Origin: Oryzias latipes
Lineage: Eukaryota; Chordata; Actinopteri; Beloniformes; Adrianichthyidae
Assembly (NCBI RefSeq): GCF_002234675.1
Contig: NC_019879.2
Location: 24,609,855 to 24,673,854 of the forward strand
Length of the DNA: 64,000 nt
Direction: 5' to 3'
Under the pieces are notes generated by a model. That model did not search any database. It was not told where the DNA came from and saw nothing but the letters and a program-made list of their open reading frames with translations. Shown piece after piece: positions 37,001 to 49,000 of the stretch. Each line of letters begins with the position of its first letter. The stretch's first letter is position 1. Both the position numbers and the translations under genes were made by a program.

Positions 37001-40000
37001 TTTTACCGGCTGCACTGTTTGGCTCCAACCACGTCCATCTGCGAAGACATCATCTGCCAGGCTCTGTTGCACAAAGACAAAGTATGTTAACCTGCAGACA
37101 CGAGCCTAGTGTTTGCTGACTTTTTTTTGGGAAATGTTTATTCAGAGTAGATATTCGCATCAAGTCCCGTAATCCAAAATGCTCCTCCTCTCCCAGGCCG
37201 TCCGGCTGGATGCTCTGCATCGCTTCACAGTTCTGTGGCACCTGACCCGAGAGGTCCAGACCAACAGAACCATGTCCGTCAGTCGCTCTTTTGACCGGTC
37301 AGTAAAGTGAAGCATTTTACACAAACGGTGGTGTGTTTACCTTTGCTCCTTTTACACTGATACTTCAAGACGCCCTTGTTTAACTTTCATGCCCTCTTTA
37401 TTGGTGTAAAACAGAAACTGGAGATCCCACAGAGCAAGGTCTTTTTGTTTCCCTAAAAAGGAAATAAACTCGCAAAATTTTGAAAAAATCTCATTAGATT
37501 TCTTTTAAGATTGATCTAGGGACATAAAGAAAAATGCAGACGTGTATCGGGAAATTAATCGAGTACTGGGATTAACAGCAGGTCGAAAACCACAGATACA
37601 AAGATTATGTTTATACAATCTTTTAAAATTGATCAAAAAGTAAATAATTGATGAGTCAGTTTCTCTTGGTGTGTCTCTATTGTGTTTGTCTTTTTATGTA
37701 CATGTGACACAAACAAAAAGACGTCCAATCACAAGCTCACTTCTACCAGTTCGGGTCAATTACAACTGGTTGGAGGTGAACCACAACATTTTGTTTCCTA
37801 AAATAAATGGTGTGAGGAAGGGGAAACAAAGTTTCTCTGTTGAAAGGCATTTCCATTTAGATTTAAATGCAGAATGAATAGAAATATCTAGATTGCATTC
37901 ATTTAGGTTAAAGAACTGGACTGCATCGTATCACCCCAAACTTGTTGAATCTTTGATGTATCAATCCGTGCACCATGTATTGACATGGTGCACGCATTGA
38001 ATCATGAGAGAATTGACCCTAAAGATGAATCTGACTTCATCCCTTACCCCTCTGGCACCTCGCTGATGCTCCAGTTGTAGGAATATTTGGAGCTTTCATG
38101 GTGTCCAAACTTGTTCTTTAAGGGGTAGCTGTAGCGACTTAAGAAACACATTTCTCCACGTGGGTGCACTCTGAAGGACAGAAGTTTACATTTAAATGCA
38201 AATAAAGACTTTTTGTTTTTGTATGATGGTTAAAGATATTAAACCAATGTCGTTATGTACTATCTGACCTGCGACTATTCATGACGCCATAGAGTGGTAA
38301 TAACAGCCAGATGTGAAGACACTGTCGATTCATAACTTTCCGCTAAATGGGCTAAATGTAGGGTTGGGGAGAAGCCGTAGGGGGGTAGGGAATGACTTTG
38401 GATTGGGCCTAAGGTGGATGTCTTTCTCAGGTCCCTGTGTGTTGTGGTGAACAGCCTGAGCTCTGCTGATGGCTCCATCAGTGCTGCAGCTCAGTGCTGG
38501 CTGGTGAGAGCTCTGTCCCTCAATGACGTCCTCCGGATCCTGGAGCCCATCCTCTTGTTTCTGCTCCATCCATCCACCCAGCGGCGCTCCATTCAGATTG
38601 TCAAGCAAAATCTCACAGCCGGTAAGTTTGCCACCTCCACGCTTTTGACGAAATCTTTTAATAATTCTGGGTTTTATGCTCTTAAGTCGGAGTGTTTCTG
38701 TTCATCAGGTAACCTAAAGATCTTGAACAGCAGATGTCGGAGTTCCAACAAAAGCTCTGGGCCTTCTGCAGATGCCATCGCAGCTGATATTTTAACCTTG
38801 AACGTCTCGAATGTTGTGGATCGAGAGGCTCTGTGGGCAGAACTGGACGGCAGCTCCGAGCCAACAAACCAACCAGACTCTTTAGCGGCGTCGAGGAGTG
38901 AGAGTGAGGAGACCGAAGAGGAGGAGGACAAGGAGCAGGAGGTCGACAGTGTACACACAGAATCTGCCGACACCAGTGGTGCTCTGGTGTCCACAGAGAA
39001 CTCCAGCTCAGGCTCCGTTCCGCTCAGCAGCGAGGATGGGAGCATGGTCAACGGCCTGCAGAGGGTGGAGTCTGAGCGCACGCAGGCATCTGACTCGCTG
39101 TCGAGTGAAGATGAGGACGATGATGAGCTGGAGGCTATGGCCAGGATTCGCTTGGTAAAGCAGGAGCGTGAAAAGAGGGAAGCCATCGACTCGCTGTTCC
39201 GTCACATGCTCCTGTATCCCGCAGCGGGCGGCTGGCGCCACCTCCTCCAAGGTTTGTCCTTGCTGGACAGCCTTTTCAGGAGCAGCGCCGAGTGTCCTCT
39301 GGTGGAAGCCCTCTCCTCAACCTCGCTCGACACAAGCTTAGCTCCACATTTAAACCTGGTCTCCAACCTCCTGCAGCGCCACCAACAGGCTCAGGATGGC
39401 AAGAGCTTCTATGGAGGCCTGCTCTCTCCTTCATCCACTCCGTCTGCCCCTCCATCGCTGCTCATCGAACTGCTGGTCTCACTGTGCCTCCTGTTTTTGC
39501 GCTCTCACTACCCTTCATACTTGAGCCTGACTCCTCTGGACCTGCAGGGGAACAGGGAGGTTCAGGTGAAAAGTGTGACCGTCCTGACTCGTATCGTGAA
39601 CCAGCTGTGCTGCACGGCACGGGAAAAAGAGGGCAGAAATCTGGAGTCTATCCGCAAAATCCTCTCAGGCTGTAAATTACAACAGTACGCCCTGCTTTCT
39701 CTGTCTGCGTCCATGTATGCCAGTCAGAAAGGAGCAGACAGGGAGCCTTCCAAAAGTGCTGAGGAGCTGGGAGGCCCACCAGAGGAGAGTCTGGTCAATC
39801 TAGGCGATGCTAGGGGACAGGAGCAATACCCTCTCCAAATCGAACTGCTCAAACTGCTCCATGCGCTCATTGTACTGGAGTACCACGTGTGGCCAGGTGG
39901 TGTCGTCTCCGCCGGTCAGGCCTCGGAGCCTCGTGAGGCTTCAACGCCCAGCACCCCTCTGGCTCGCGAGTGGCAAACCGCCGTGCTGTTCCAGCAGTCC

Positions 40001-43000
40001 ATCAAAGCAGCCCAGTACGTCCACAGCCACCCCATCACAGCCCAAGGCATGTTTGTCTCTGCCGCAGCCAGAGCGCTGCAGCCCCAGTACGGCTACGCCA
40101 TGCACCCCCACTGGGTGTCGCTGCTGTGCTCCTCGCTCCCCTACCTGGGGCGCTCATTGGGGATCATCGTGACGCCATTTATCAGTCAGGTCTGCAGGAA
40201 CCTGGACGACCTGGTCAAGCTGCATGAACATGATGGAGGGAAGACGAACCAGAGGTAACCTGAGCACACTGAAGTGACTAAATTAAGCTTTTCCCACCGA
40301 ATACTCCAAAGAATTTCAACTGATTTTAACAGTCTGAGCTACAAGAAGCAGAACCAACTTTTTCCTTTCTGTTTGAATTTTTTTTTTTATCAGCTTCAGT
40401 GGGAAGAGGGAGAACATTGCTCCTGACTACCCTCTGACTCTACTCGAAGGCCTGACCGCCATTACTCATTACTGCCTCCTGGATAATAAAAAGGTAAGAA
40501 AAGTGTGAGATGTTTGCACTGGTAAGACATCCACAGTCATTTAATGCCCCTCTTCCTCGTCAGTCCCTGGTTTCCAGCGATGCAGTGGATGTTCGTAATG
40601 CGCGCAATGCTGTGATCGAGGCGCTGCCCAGCATGCTCAGCAGCATGGCATCGTTATGGGGCGTGGTCATGAGGGAGGAGGTGAAGAGGCGGCCGTCCGA
40701 TTCCCCCCAGATGAGCAGACACACCTCTACCTCTGTGTACTTCAAAAGCAACAAGGTATGCAAGGAGTTTTGCTCCATTTTGCAAGCCTATTGGAATCCC
40801 TGAATGGCTGTAATGTTATGTTAAAGCTATGAGACTCAAATAATGGAGTTACAGGCCAAGGCAAGTTTATTTGTGTAGCACATTACTCACAAAGTAATTC
40901 AAAGTGCTTCACAAAACAGGAAAATGCATTAAAATCACAATACATAATACATAACATACGTAGTTATGTTTTTCTTTGCTGCTGTAAAGGCTTAAATTCC
41001 TCTTGGAAAGTGATTTTTGCGGTTCAATATGTCCTCTTCTGCAGAAATGCTTTTCGTGTCCGTCAGTATGAAGGCGAAATATACTTCACAGCGATCAGCC
41101 ATGGCATCAATCGTATCCAGAATCGTGCGGTCCAGTTCATACTACTGTACTGTAGGCTGAGTTTGCCTGCAACTGTCCGCAGTAACTGCAATGCACTTTT
41201 GAGTGGCATTTAATACTTATTTCCGCTTCTCAGCAGTGGGAACCCATATCATGAAGCTCCCGCCACATAGATGACACCATTTACATTACGTCTGGAGGAA
41301 TTTTTAAAACTAGAAGTGATGATGACGGTCTTGCACCTTTTCTAGGTTCTGTGACCCCGTTGTGTGAAGTTGACGTAGTCCTACACATCAAGCCAGTTGA
41401 TCTTCATTTATTTCACTTTACATTAACATCAGTTTATATCAAACAGGTGAAAATCTAGTGAGAGTTTTCTATCCAAAGGGACCATTTGGACTTGTTTTGT
41501 TCTACAAATGTGTGTTGTTTGTTTTTTGGAGAGGTTCTGATTGGAACCTAGCCGCTGTATAAACCTGTTAACTGTTCTACTCAATCATTCAATTTACCAA
41601 AATCTAAAGCTGTTCACTTTTCTGTACATCAATAGATCTTGCGACAAAGGATACTGGAGTTTCTGCTTCCTCTCACTCGTCCACATGGGGTCCAGCTGAT
41701 GGCTTCACTGGGGGTCGTTTGGAGCCACAGGAGGAGCAAAAGAAAACATAAAAACCAAGTAAGAAATACCCTTATAGCATGTAGAATCAAACACAAAGAC
41801 AGGCCGCAGTGCTTTGAAGGCTGCTGTACAATCTTGTCTTTTAGGTTTTGCCTGTAGCCAGCGAGCCCCGGATGACCATCGTGGAGCTGGTGAAATCGTT
41901 AAACACCATGCAGACAGAGACCATCCTGCATTTGGTCAAAGAAGTTGTAAAGAAACCCCATCAGATCAAAGGAGAACAGGTACGTCAGTGTCTGCACAGA
42001 ACAGACAAGCCATATCATGTCACAACAGCGAAAAGATACAGCAGAAATGGTCGCACGGTCTTTTTTTGGAAATAATATAGAAAGCGAGACTGCTGCTCGA
42101 GCATTTCCTATTTTTTTTCTTAAGTAGCTAGCTACAGTACAGACCAAAAGTTTGGACACACCTTCCCATTCATTTGAATGATTCTCAGATAAGAGCTACA
42201 CATTATTGATGCAAGGAGGAACAAAATATGTTTAGGATTTTTATTAAATTTATGACAAAGTCCGCAGATTGATACCTAATACTGAGGTTTTCATTTTTAA
42301 TTCCTTTCCTTTTTTCTGGATAATTTTCTGGTTAAATGGACTCTTCTTACTTTCAGAAATCAACACTGGTGGATATCCCCATGTTGCAGTTCAGTTATGC
42401 GTATATCCAGAGGTGAGCGCACATAACGGCGTTGGGTTGGGTTTGAGCCTGTGGGAAATGCTCACTTGCACCACTTTCTGCCTCTCTGTCTGAAGCATTC
42501 CAGCTCAGGCCCTGCAGGAAAACGTTGCTGCTCTCCTCAGTCTGCTACGGGATTCAGTCCAGCTGAACTTGGCTCCGCCCGGGCACTTCCTCCTGCTGGG
42601 GTTAGTCCTCGTCTCATTTCCAAATCTGCTAGTTCTGACCCTGTTTTTATTGTACCCTGATACATAGCAAGTTCTTTGCGTTAAAGACCCACTCTGGTCT
42701 TCTTTTATTTATGATTTTGCTATCGTTAGCCAAAAAAACCTTTATATAGTTTCAGCAGAGCAGCAGTATTGTAATTTGCTGATGAGAGCTTTCCGTTTAC
42801 ATGTTCTGCTAGCTACAGTCCCTTACAACCCCAAACTAACATTTTTGAAAAACATGACTAGCAGTATTGGAGCTATCCAGCCGTACAGTTTCGACCCAGA
42901 TGTCCAAACAAGGAAAACAAAGACGGACACGAATCTGGTCGCAAACAAGTAGCTGCATCAAAATGAAGCGGCGCCGGGAGGTAGTGGTCCGCCCGGCATT

Positions 43001-46000
43001 TTTTCTACGTCACAAATACGCTCCTCTGTCCAACGGCTGCTCCTGATTCAAAAAGATTTGAATAAAGAAATTCTCAGAAGGAAAAATGCCACAAGAACAT
43101 GTTAAGTAGGCCTTTAACACTTATGTGTGGGTATTCGTTGGGTTTTTTCATGCCCAGTAACCTTTTGTCTTGTAGGATCCTTAATGACTTCGTCAACAGG
43201 CTCCCAAACCTGGACAGTAAGAAGGACACCAAGGATCTGCAGGTGAGCCTCAAATCTGTTTGGAGTCGGCGTGCAGGTGAGTGTCAGCTGCCTCGCCGAC
43301 CACGACTTCCATGTGCTGCAGGAGGTGACTCAGCGGATCCTGGAGGCGGTTGGCGGGATTGCAGGCTCTTCTCTGGAGCAGACGAGCTGGCTCAGCCGCA
43401 GCCTTGAGGTCAAAGTTCAGTCACAGGTCTGCCAAGACGCAGAGGAGCTGGACGAGTCGTATGTGGACGGAGAACATCGCGGTAAATAATCGTATAACAA
43501 ACTATGCTGTGCAAGTTAGCAATGGTCGTTTCAAACGGTCATACATTTGAAATGACCTGTTATCGTTCAAAAGTAATGCCTTACATTACTTTTTTAGAAT
43601 TGTAATGCATTACTTTTAGGTAACTTTCTTAATAATAGAATTCAATAATGGACCATAACAATCTGATGGAGAAAATGTCACAGGGGCAAAACGGCTTAAT
43701 GATGACTAATAATATCACTTAGTTTACATGAAAGGAAATCATAGGAAATGAAACTGGAGGAAAAACCGTCAGCTTTATGAATTCAGTCCATTAAAAATGA
43801 AAATGTACGCCGCATACTTTGATGAAAAAAAGACGGCATCAGCCAAAAGTAGAACCCGAGGCCTGTGTGCCCTAGAAAGACTAAAACAGGAGGATTGCCT
43901 AATAAAAGCAGATTAAAATACATAAACAAACTTATTATGAAAACAAAAATTCAAGTGTGTCAAGGATTTGTCACAGTATTTAAGCTGTGATTTTAGGTTG
44001 GTGATTTATAAAAAGATTTTTTTTATATTGAATTTTTGCATCCGTTAATGTCTTGCAGTTTCTTTGAGTAAAGTAAAGCTCGCCTTACTTTACTTTATCT
44101 TTCCTGTCAGAGTCAGCAGCTCCTGAAAGCACCATGGTGTCCTCCTCTGCTCCCTCGGTTTACAGTGTGCAGGCACTCATCCTTCTAGCAGAGGTGAGAT
44201 ATTCATCTAATATTAAATGATTATTTTTGCAAAAAAAAGTATTTTTTTTTATGTGAAACCCTTTGTCTGTGCAGATCCTGGCTCCTCTTCTGGATATGGT
44301 CTATCAAAGTGATGAGAAAGAGAAGGCAGTTCCTCTGATCTCACGCCTCATGTACTACGTTTTTCCCTACCTGAAGAACCACAGGTAAGAACCGATCCAG
44401 AACCAGACCAGCAGCTCGCGTGTATCGGAGCTTAACTGGGCGTCTTTCCCGTCGCAGTGCCTACAACATCCCCAGCTTTGAAGCCGGAGCTCAGCTGCTC
44501 AGCAGCCTCAGTGGGTACGCCTACACCAAGAGAGCCTGGAAGAAGGAGGTCTTTGAGCTCTTCATGGACCCGCTCTTCTTCACCATGAATTCCACCTGTG
44601 CATACAGGTTCGTTTGGGAAGTAGTTGTCAGAATTCCAGTTATGGCAAAATTAAGATATTAAATAGGGAAGCTGTTCAATGACAAACCATTTAAAACGTA
44701 TGTACTACTTATTTGTAAAATAAATATTTTATTTACTTCTAAATATCAGCTTAGCATGAAACTTTTCAGTCTTTTTTGTAATCATATGAGCTTATCGGTT
44801 TGTCTTGAGGGCCAGCATCATCCCCATTAGAAGAAATTACGTTTATCAACAACTTTTTTTTTTAATGTGACCATGTGACCAAAGGCTAGCTCGGACTCTT
44901 AACGGTAACAGGCTTCTGTTACGTAGAGCTGACTCTGTCGGGCAAAGGTTGCTCTACCATATTTGAGCTCCAGCTCCCCAAGTTCTCATGTTGATTAGCT
45001 ATGTTAGGGATCAGAAGTGTCGCTGATTTTTCATGATTAGAATAGAATAAAACTCCCCACAAAGGGAAATGACCTTATTACAATAGCTGTATTAAAAACA
45101 GCAGATGGATAATAAATAACACAAAAAATACACTTAAAAAACAGCAATAATTATTATCCAGTGTCTATGAGGCATTGTAGAGTCTAATAGCTGACTGGTC
45201 TTTAAGTCTCTGACCAAAGAAGCCCCCACGTCTCATGCAGAGGATGATGAGGAAGAGGATTGTCCAGGATGGTTCCAGTTTCCGTGACGTGCTCCTCTCA
45301 CCCACCACAGTCACATGACTCTACAGGACGCCTCAGAACGGAGCTGGATCTCCACGCCATTTTGTTGGTGGCATCCACCCCCAGCAGCCATAGAAGAGGG
45401 TGGATGCAAGAAAGCCGTCTTAAACAACTCTTCAAGAGTTAGTAGTGAGGGCCTTAGATTAGTGGGGACCTGCTAAGATTGTGCAGCTAGAACACTAAGT
45501 GGGATCTACTCTGATAGTTTTCTGTTTTAATCTAAAAAAAAAAATGTGATCACCAGAGTTTTCGGTTTGACTCTTGTGTGTTTGTTTTTCTTTTTTGTAG
45601 CTGGAAGTCGATTGTTGATCACCTTCTGACCCATGAGAAGACCATGTTCAAAGACCTGATGAGTAGGTGATCACTAAATACCTTCAGCTTGAATTTACTC
45701 TGAGTGAAAGTCTCTTGATAAAAAGACAAAAGCACAAGATTGATGTTAATAAAGATGATTTGTATTCGGCTGCAGGCATGCAGAGCAGCTCCCTGAAGCT
45801 GTTCTCCAGTGCCGAGCAGAAGCCCATGCTGCTGAAGCGCCAGGCCTTCGCCTTGTTCAGCGGCGAGCTTGACCAGTATCACCTCTACCTTCCGCTTATC
45901 CAAGGTGGGGTCACGAAGAACTACAAGTGTAAGTTTGTATGTTCAAATTCAAAGCATTCATGGTGGGCACGTCCTTTTTTATCTCCTTCTGCTCAGAGCG

Positions 46001-49000
46001 TCTCACAGAGACGCTGCGGATGAACCCGACCGCCGCCAGTTCAGCCCAGATGTTCCTGATGTTTCGTGTCCTCCTGTTGAGGATCTCATCACAGCACCTG
46101 ACGTCCCTCTGGCCCATAATGGTCACAGAACTTGTAAGATAGCAGTTGCTGGTTACAAGATGTTATGCTTTTATATTTCTGCAGATCTTCATTCTTTAGC
46201 TTTTTTTTTTTTTCCAGATACGCACTTTTACCCGCCTCGAGAAAGCTCTGCAGGCAGAAAAAGACGTCTCAAAGTACGTTTTTGTGTCGAATCTTTTGAG
46301 ATGCTATTGAAGCTTCCACCCTGAAAACCTAATGATTTTTTTTTTATCCATTAGATTGGCTAAAGTTGTGCGTGGAGCCCTGGACAGAAACGGGCCTGTG
46401 AACTTCTCTCAGGCAGATTTGGACATGTACCTCTCAGCCTGCAAGTTTCTGGACACTTCTCTGGCTTTTCCCCCAGAGAGGATGCCGCTCTTCCAGATGT
46501 AAGAGGGCTTTGCTTGATATTGTCTCAGGTAACCAATCGCACTCTAGGGATGCTGGGTTTATTCTCAATGTCTCTCCGTCATATAGGTATCGATGGGCCT
46601 TTGTCCCCGAGGTGGACGAGAGCTGCTACAGCGGTCCGGAGACGACACTTATTGAAGGTGAAGAGGGCTGCTCCCCACATGTGGTCCGAGTTCTGGAACG
46701 GATAGAGCAACGTTACAGGGTAAGATTCGTTAGCGATGGACAAACTCTGATCATTCTGATTTGAAAATGTTTATAATGTGAAGTCAAATATTGGTGTTTA
46801 CTGCATGCAAACTTGAAAAACAGATGGATCCTTATGGAGTATGATAACTGTCCAAATATGCTTCTATGCACACTTTCATAAAAACAGAAAAACGTGAGCA
46901 CAATATTTGGTTTTACGTTTGACATGTCTGCTTTGAAAACGATTTTTCTTTGTTTTGAATATAAATTTTTGCTGTTAAATTACTGTCAAAAATACGTCAC
47001 GTGGTTCCAGGCACACACATCAAGTCACAAAACATTGATTCAACAAAGTGCGTTTCCGTACTGAATACCACTAGAGAGAATGTCAGGGAGGGAGGACTCC
47101 TCCCCAATGGAGTACAATCAGGATCTGATGAGCCATTTACACATTTTATAATAGACTTAAGTATTTTTATTTTTTGAACATGACTTATTAATGTTTTGTT
47201 AATGTAAGGCAGGGGTGTCGAACTCATTTTTACTGAGGGCCATATCAGCATAGTGGTTGTCCTCAAAGGGCCAGATATAACTTATACATGTAACTAAATG
47301 TAATGAAAAATAAACGTATCTACTCCTTAATGTTAAAAAAACTCATTTATTTATTATAACGTTTTTAAAGTGACAATTACAGTTGCATAGAAAACATATG
47401 TTTTCTTGTTACTCTAGCATAAATCCTTATCAATGTGATTCTGTCAGATTTAGGTTATATAGACAGTGTTTAAGTCCTAATGTATAGTTGCCCAATCTGA
47501 TATTTCAAGTCAGATTCCCCCTAGATATGAATAAATACACACCAACTTTTATTTTTTATTTTAAGAAATTAAAAACTTTGATGCTCTCGCGACATGGAGG
47601 GCCGCATTTGGCCCGCGGGCCTTCAGTTTGACACCTGTGATGTAGATGATCGGTCACAATTAAGCGTCACTGACATTCATGTTGCAGCAGTGATGTCATC
47701 AACAAGAGATGGCGTTGCCAATGAAAAAAATACAAAACAATTTTGGTCACTCGATTACAAGAAGAATAAAAATGGTTTGAAATGACTTGGTTTGTTAAGA
47801 AATATTGACTTAATGAGAACCCTTAGCCAAAGCTAAAATATTATTATTATTTTTTCAACGTTTATGTACACGATTATGTTTAGTATTTTACATGTTATGT
47901 CTTATATATGCTTTATGTGTTATGTTAGGTAATTGTGATTCTCATTCAGTGTAATGTTTCTGTTGTTATTGCTGTTCTTTAATGCAACTCAATTGTAAAT
48001 AAAGTTCTTTGTATAATAATAAATAACCAGTATCAGGATCGAGCTAAAATGAAACAATTGTTGCTTTATGACAGCAAAAGAAATCAGATCAAATAGAAAA
48101 TGTAGTTAGTATTTTTTCTTTTCAACAGAGCTACCTTGGACTACTTCAGCTCAGAGTTAGCTTACTTGTTTTTGTGTCATTATCCTTTTATTATTAACCT
48201 TTTTTTAGACTGACGTGTTTTTGTTTTGTTTTTTTTTATACCCAAGTGTGTTTTTTCCTTTTTCTGTACTATTTTCCACCACTCTTGGGTCTGAATCAGT
48301 CTGTGGGTGCCATGTTTACACAATCAACTGTGTTCGCTTGACAACAACAACAAAATGCCGCTGGAGATCGATGTTTGTTTGTATTTTTCTTCAACAGGAC
48401 TATGGTAACAAGTTAATTTTGCTGTTGTGGAATCAATAAAGTTCTATTCAAATCTATACCATCTATTGTTGGTTAATAGACCGTACGCTTGCACACCTTT
48501 TTGAATCACTCTTTCATGACTTGATATAGGAGCCTGTGACCCCATGACGAGTTTTTGACAAGAAGTTAACTGTGGACATTTTGAATTGGACGAAAAATAA
48601 AGTTGTACTCGCAACAGACGTGTTAAACATGAAACCAAATGTTGTATTCCTATTTCTTTAGTTGTGCACACAGTGTCACTTTGTCTTCTGTCTTTACATT
48701 CTTTCCTTTTACCCCACAGATCCTTTTTTTTACCATTGAAGACTTTGTTGTGCTGCCGTTTCAGACGATCAACGGGCTGAGCGAGGAATCCTCCACGGAG
48801 CGCCTGGAGTTTCCTCTCCTCACGCAGCGCTCCTTGACCTCCATCACACAGCTGCTTCCCTTCCTGCGTACGCTTTGCTGCTCCTTCAAGGGCCCCCCCC
48901 CTGGCAGCCAGACTCCGCCTCACCTTCCTGTAGCAGATTACCCCGCAGCGTGTCCACATGCGGTCCTAAAGAGGCTGGAAGTCATCATTGAAGAGGAATT

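Noticed and set aside
38674..39186. 170-codon minus-strand frame in dop1b exon 19
   Set aside because: It is the serine-rich shadow of the acidic coding segment on the other strand.
38414..40258. A single 614-codon exon of dop1b
   Set aside because: It includes an 87 nt intron with good splice signals (38622-38708) and 17 nt of upstream intron. The insert is absent from the family.
43243..43276. A 34 nt intron between GTGAGC and GTGCAG after the DLQ codons of dop1b
   Set aside because: It is too short for a spliceosomal intron. A 79 nt intron ending at 43321 joins DLQ to [11 protein letters not shown], which is the conserved family order, so the inner CAG/GTGAGT is a decoy.
45667..46324. 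Frames of 118 and 151 codons around dop1b exons 32-34
   Set aside because: They read through introns and shift frame relative to the conserved exons.
48444..48959. 171-codon minus-strand frame at the end of dop1b
   Set aside because: It overlaps the last coding exon in antisense and has no family similarity or start context.
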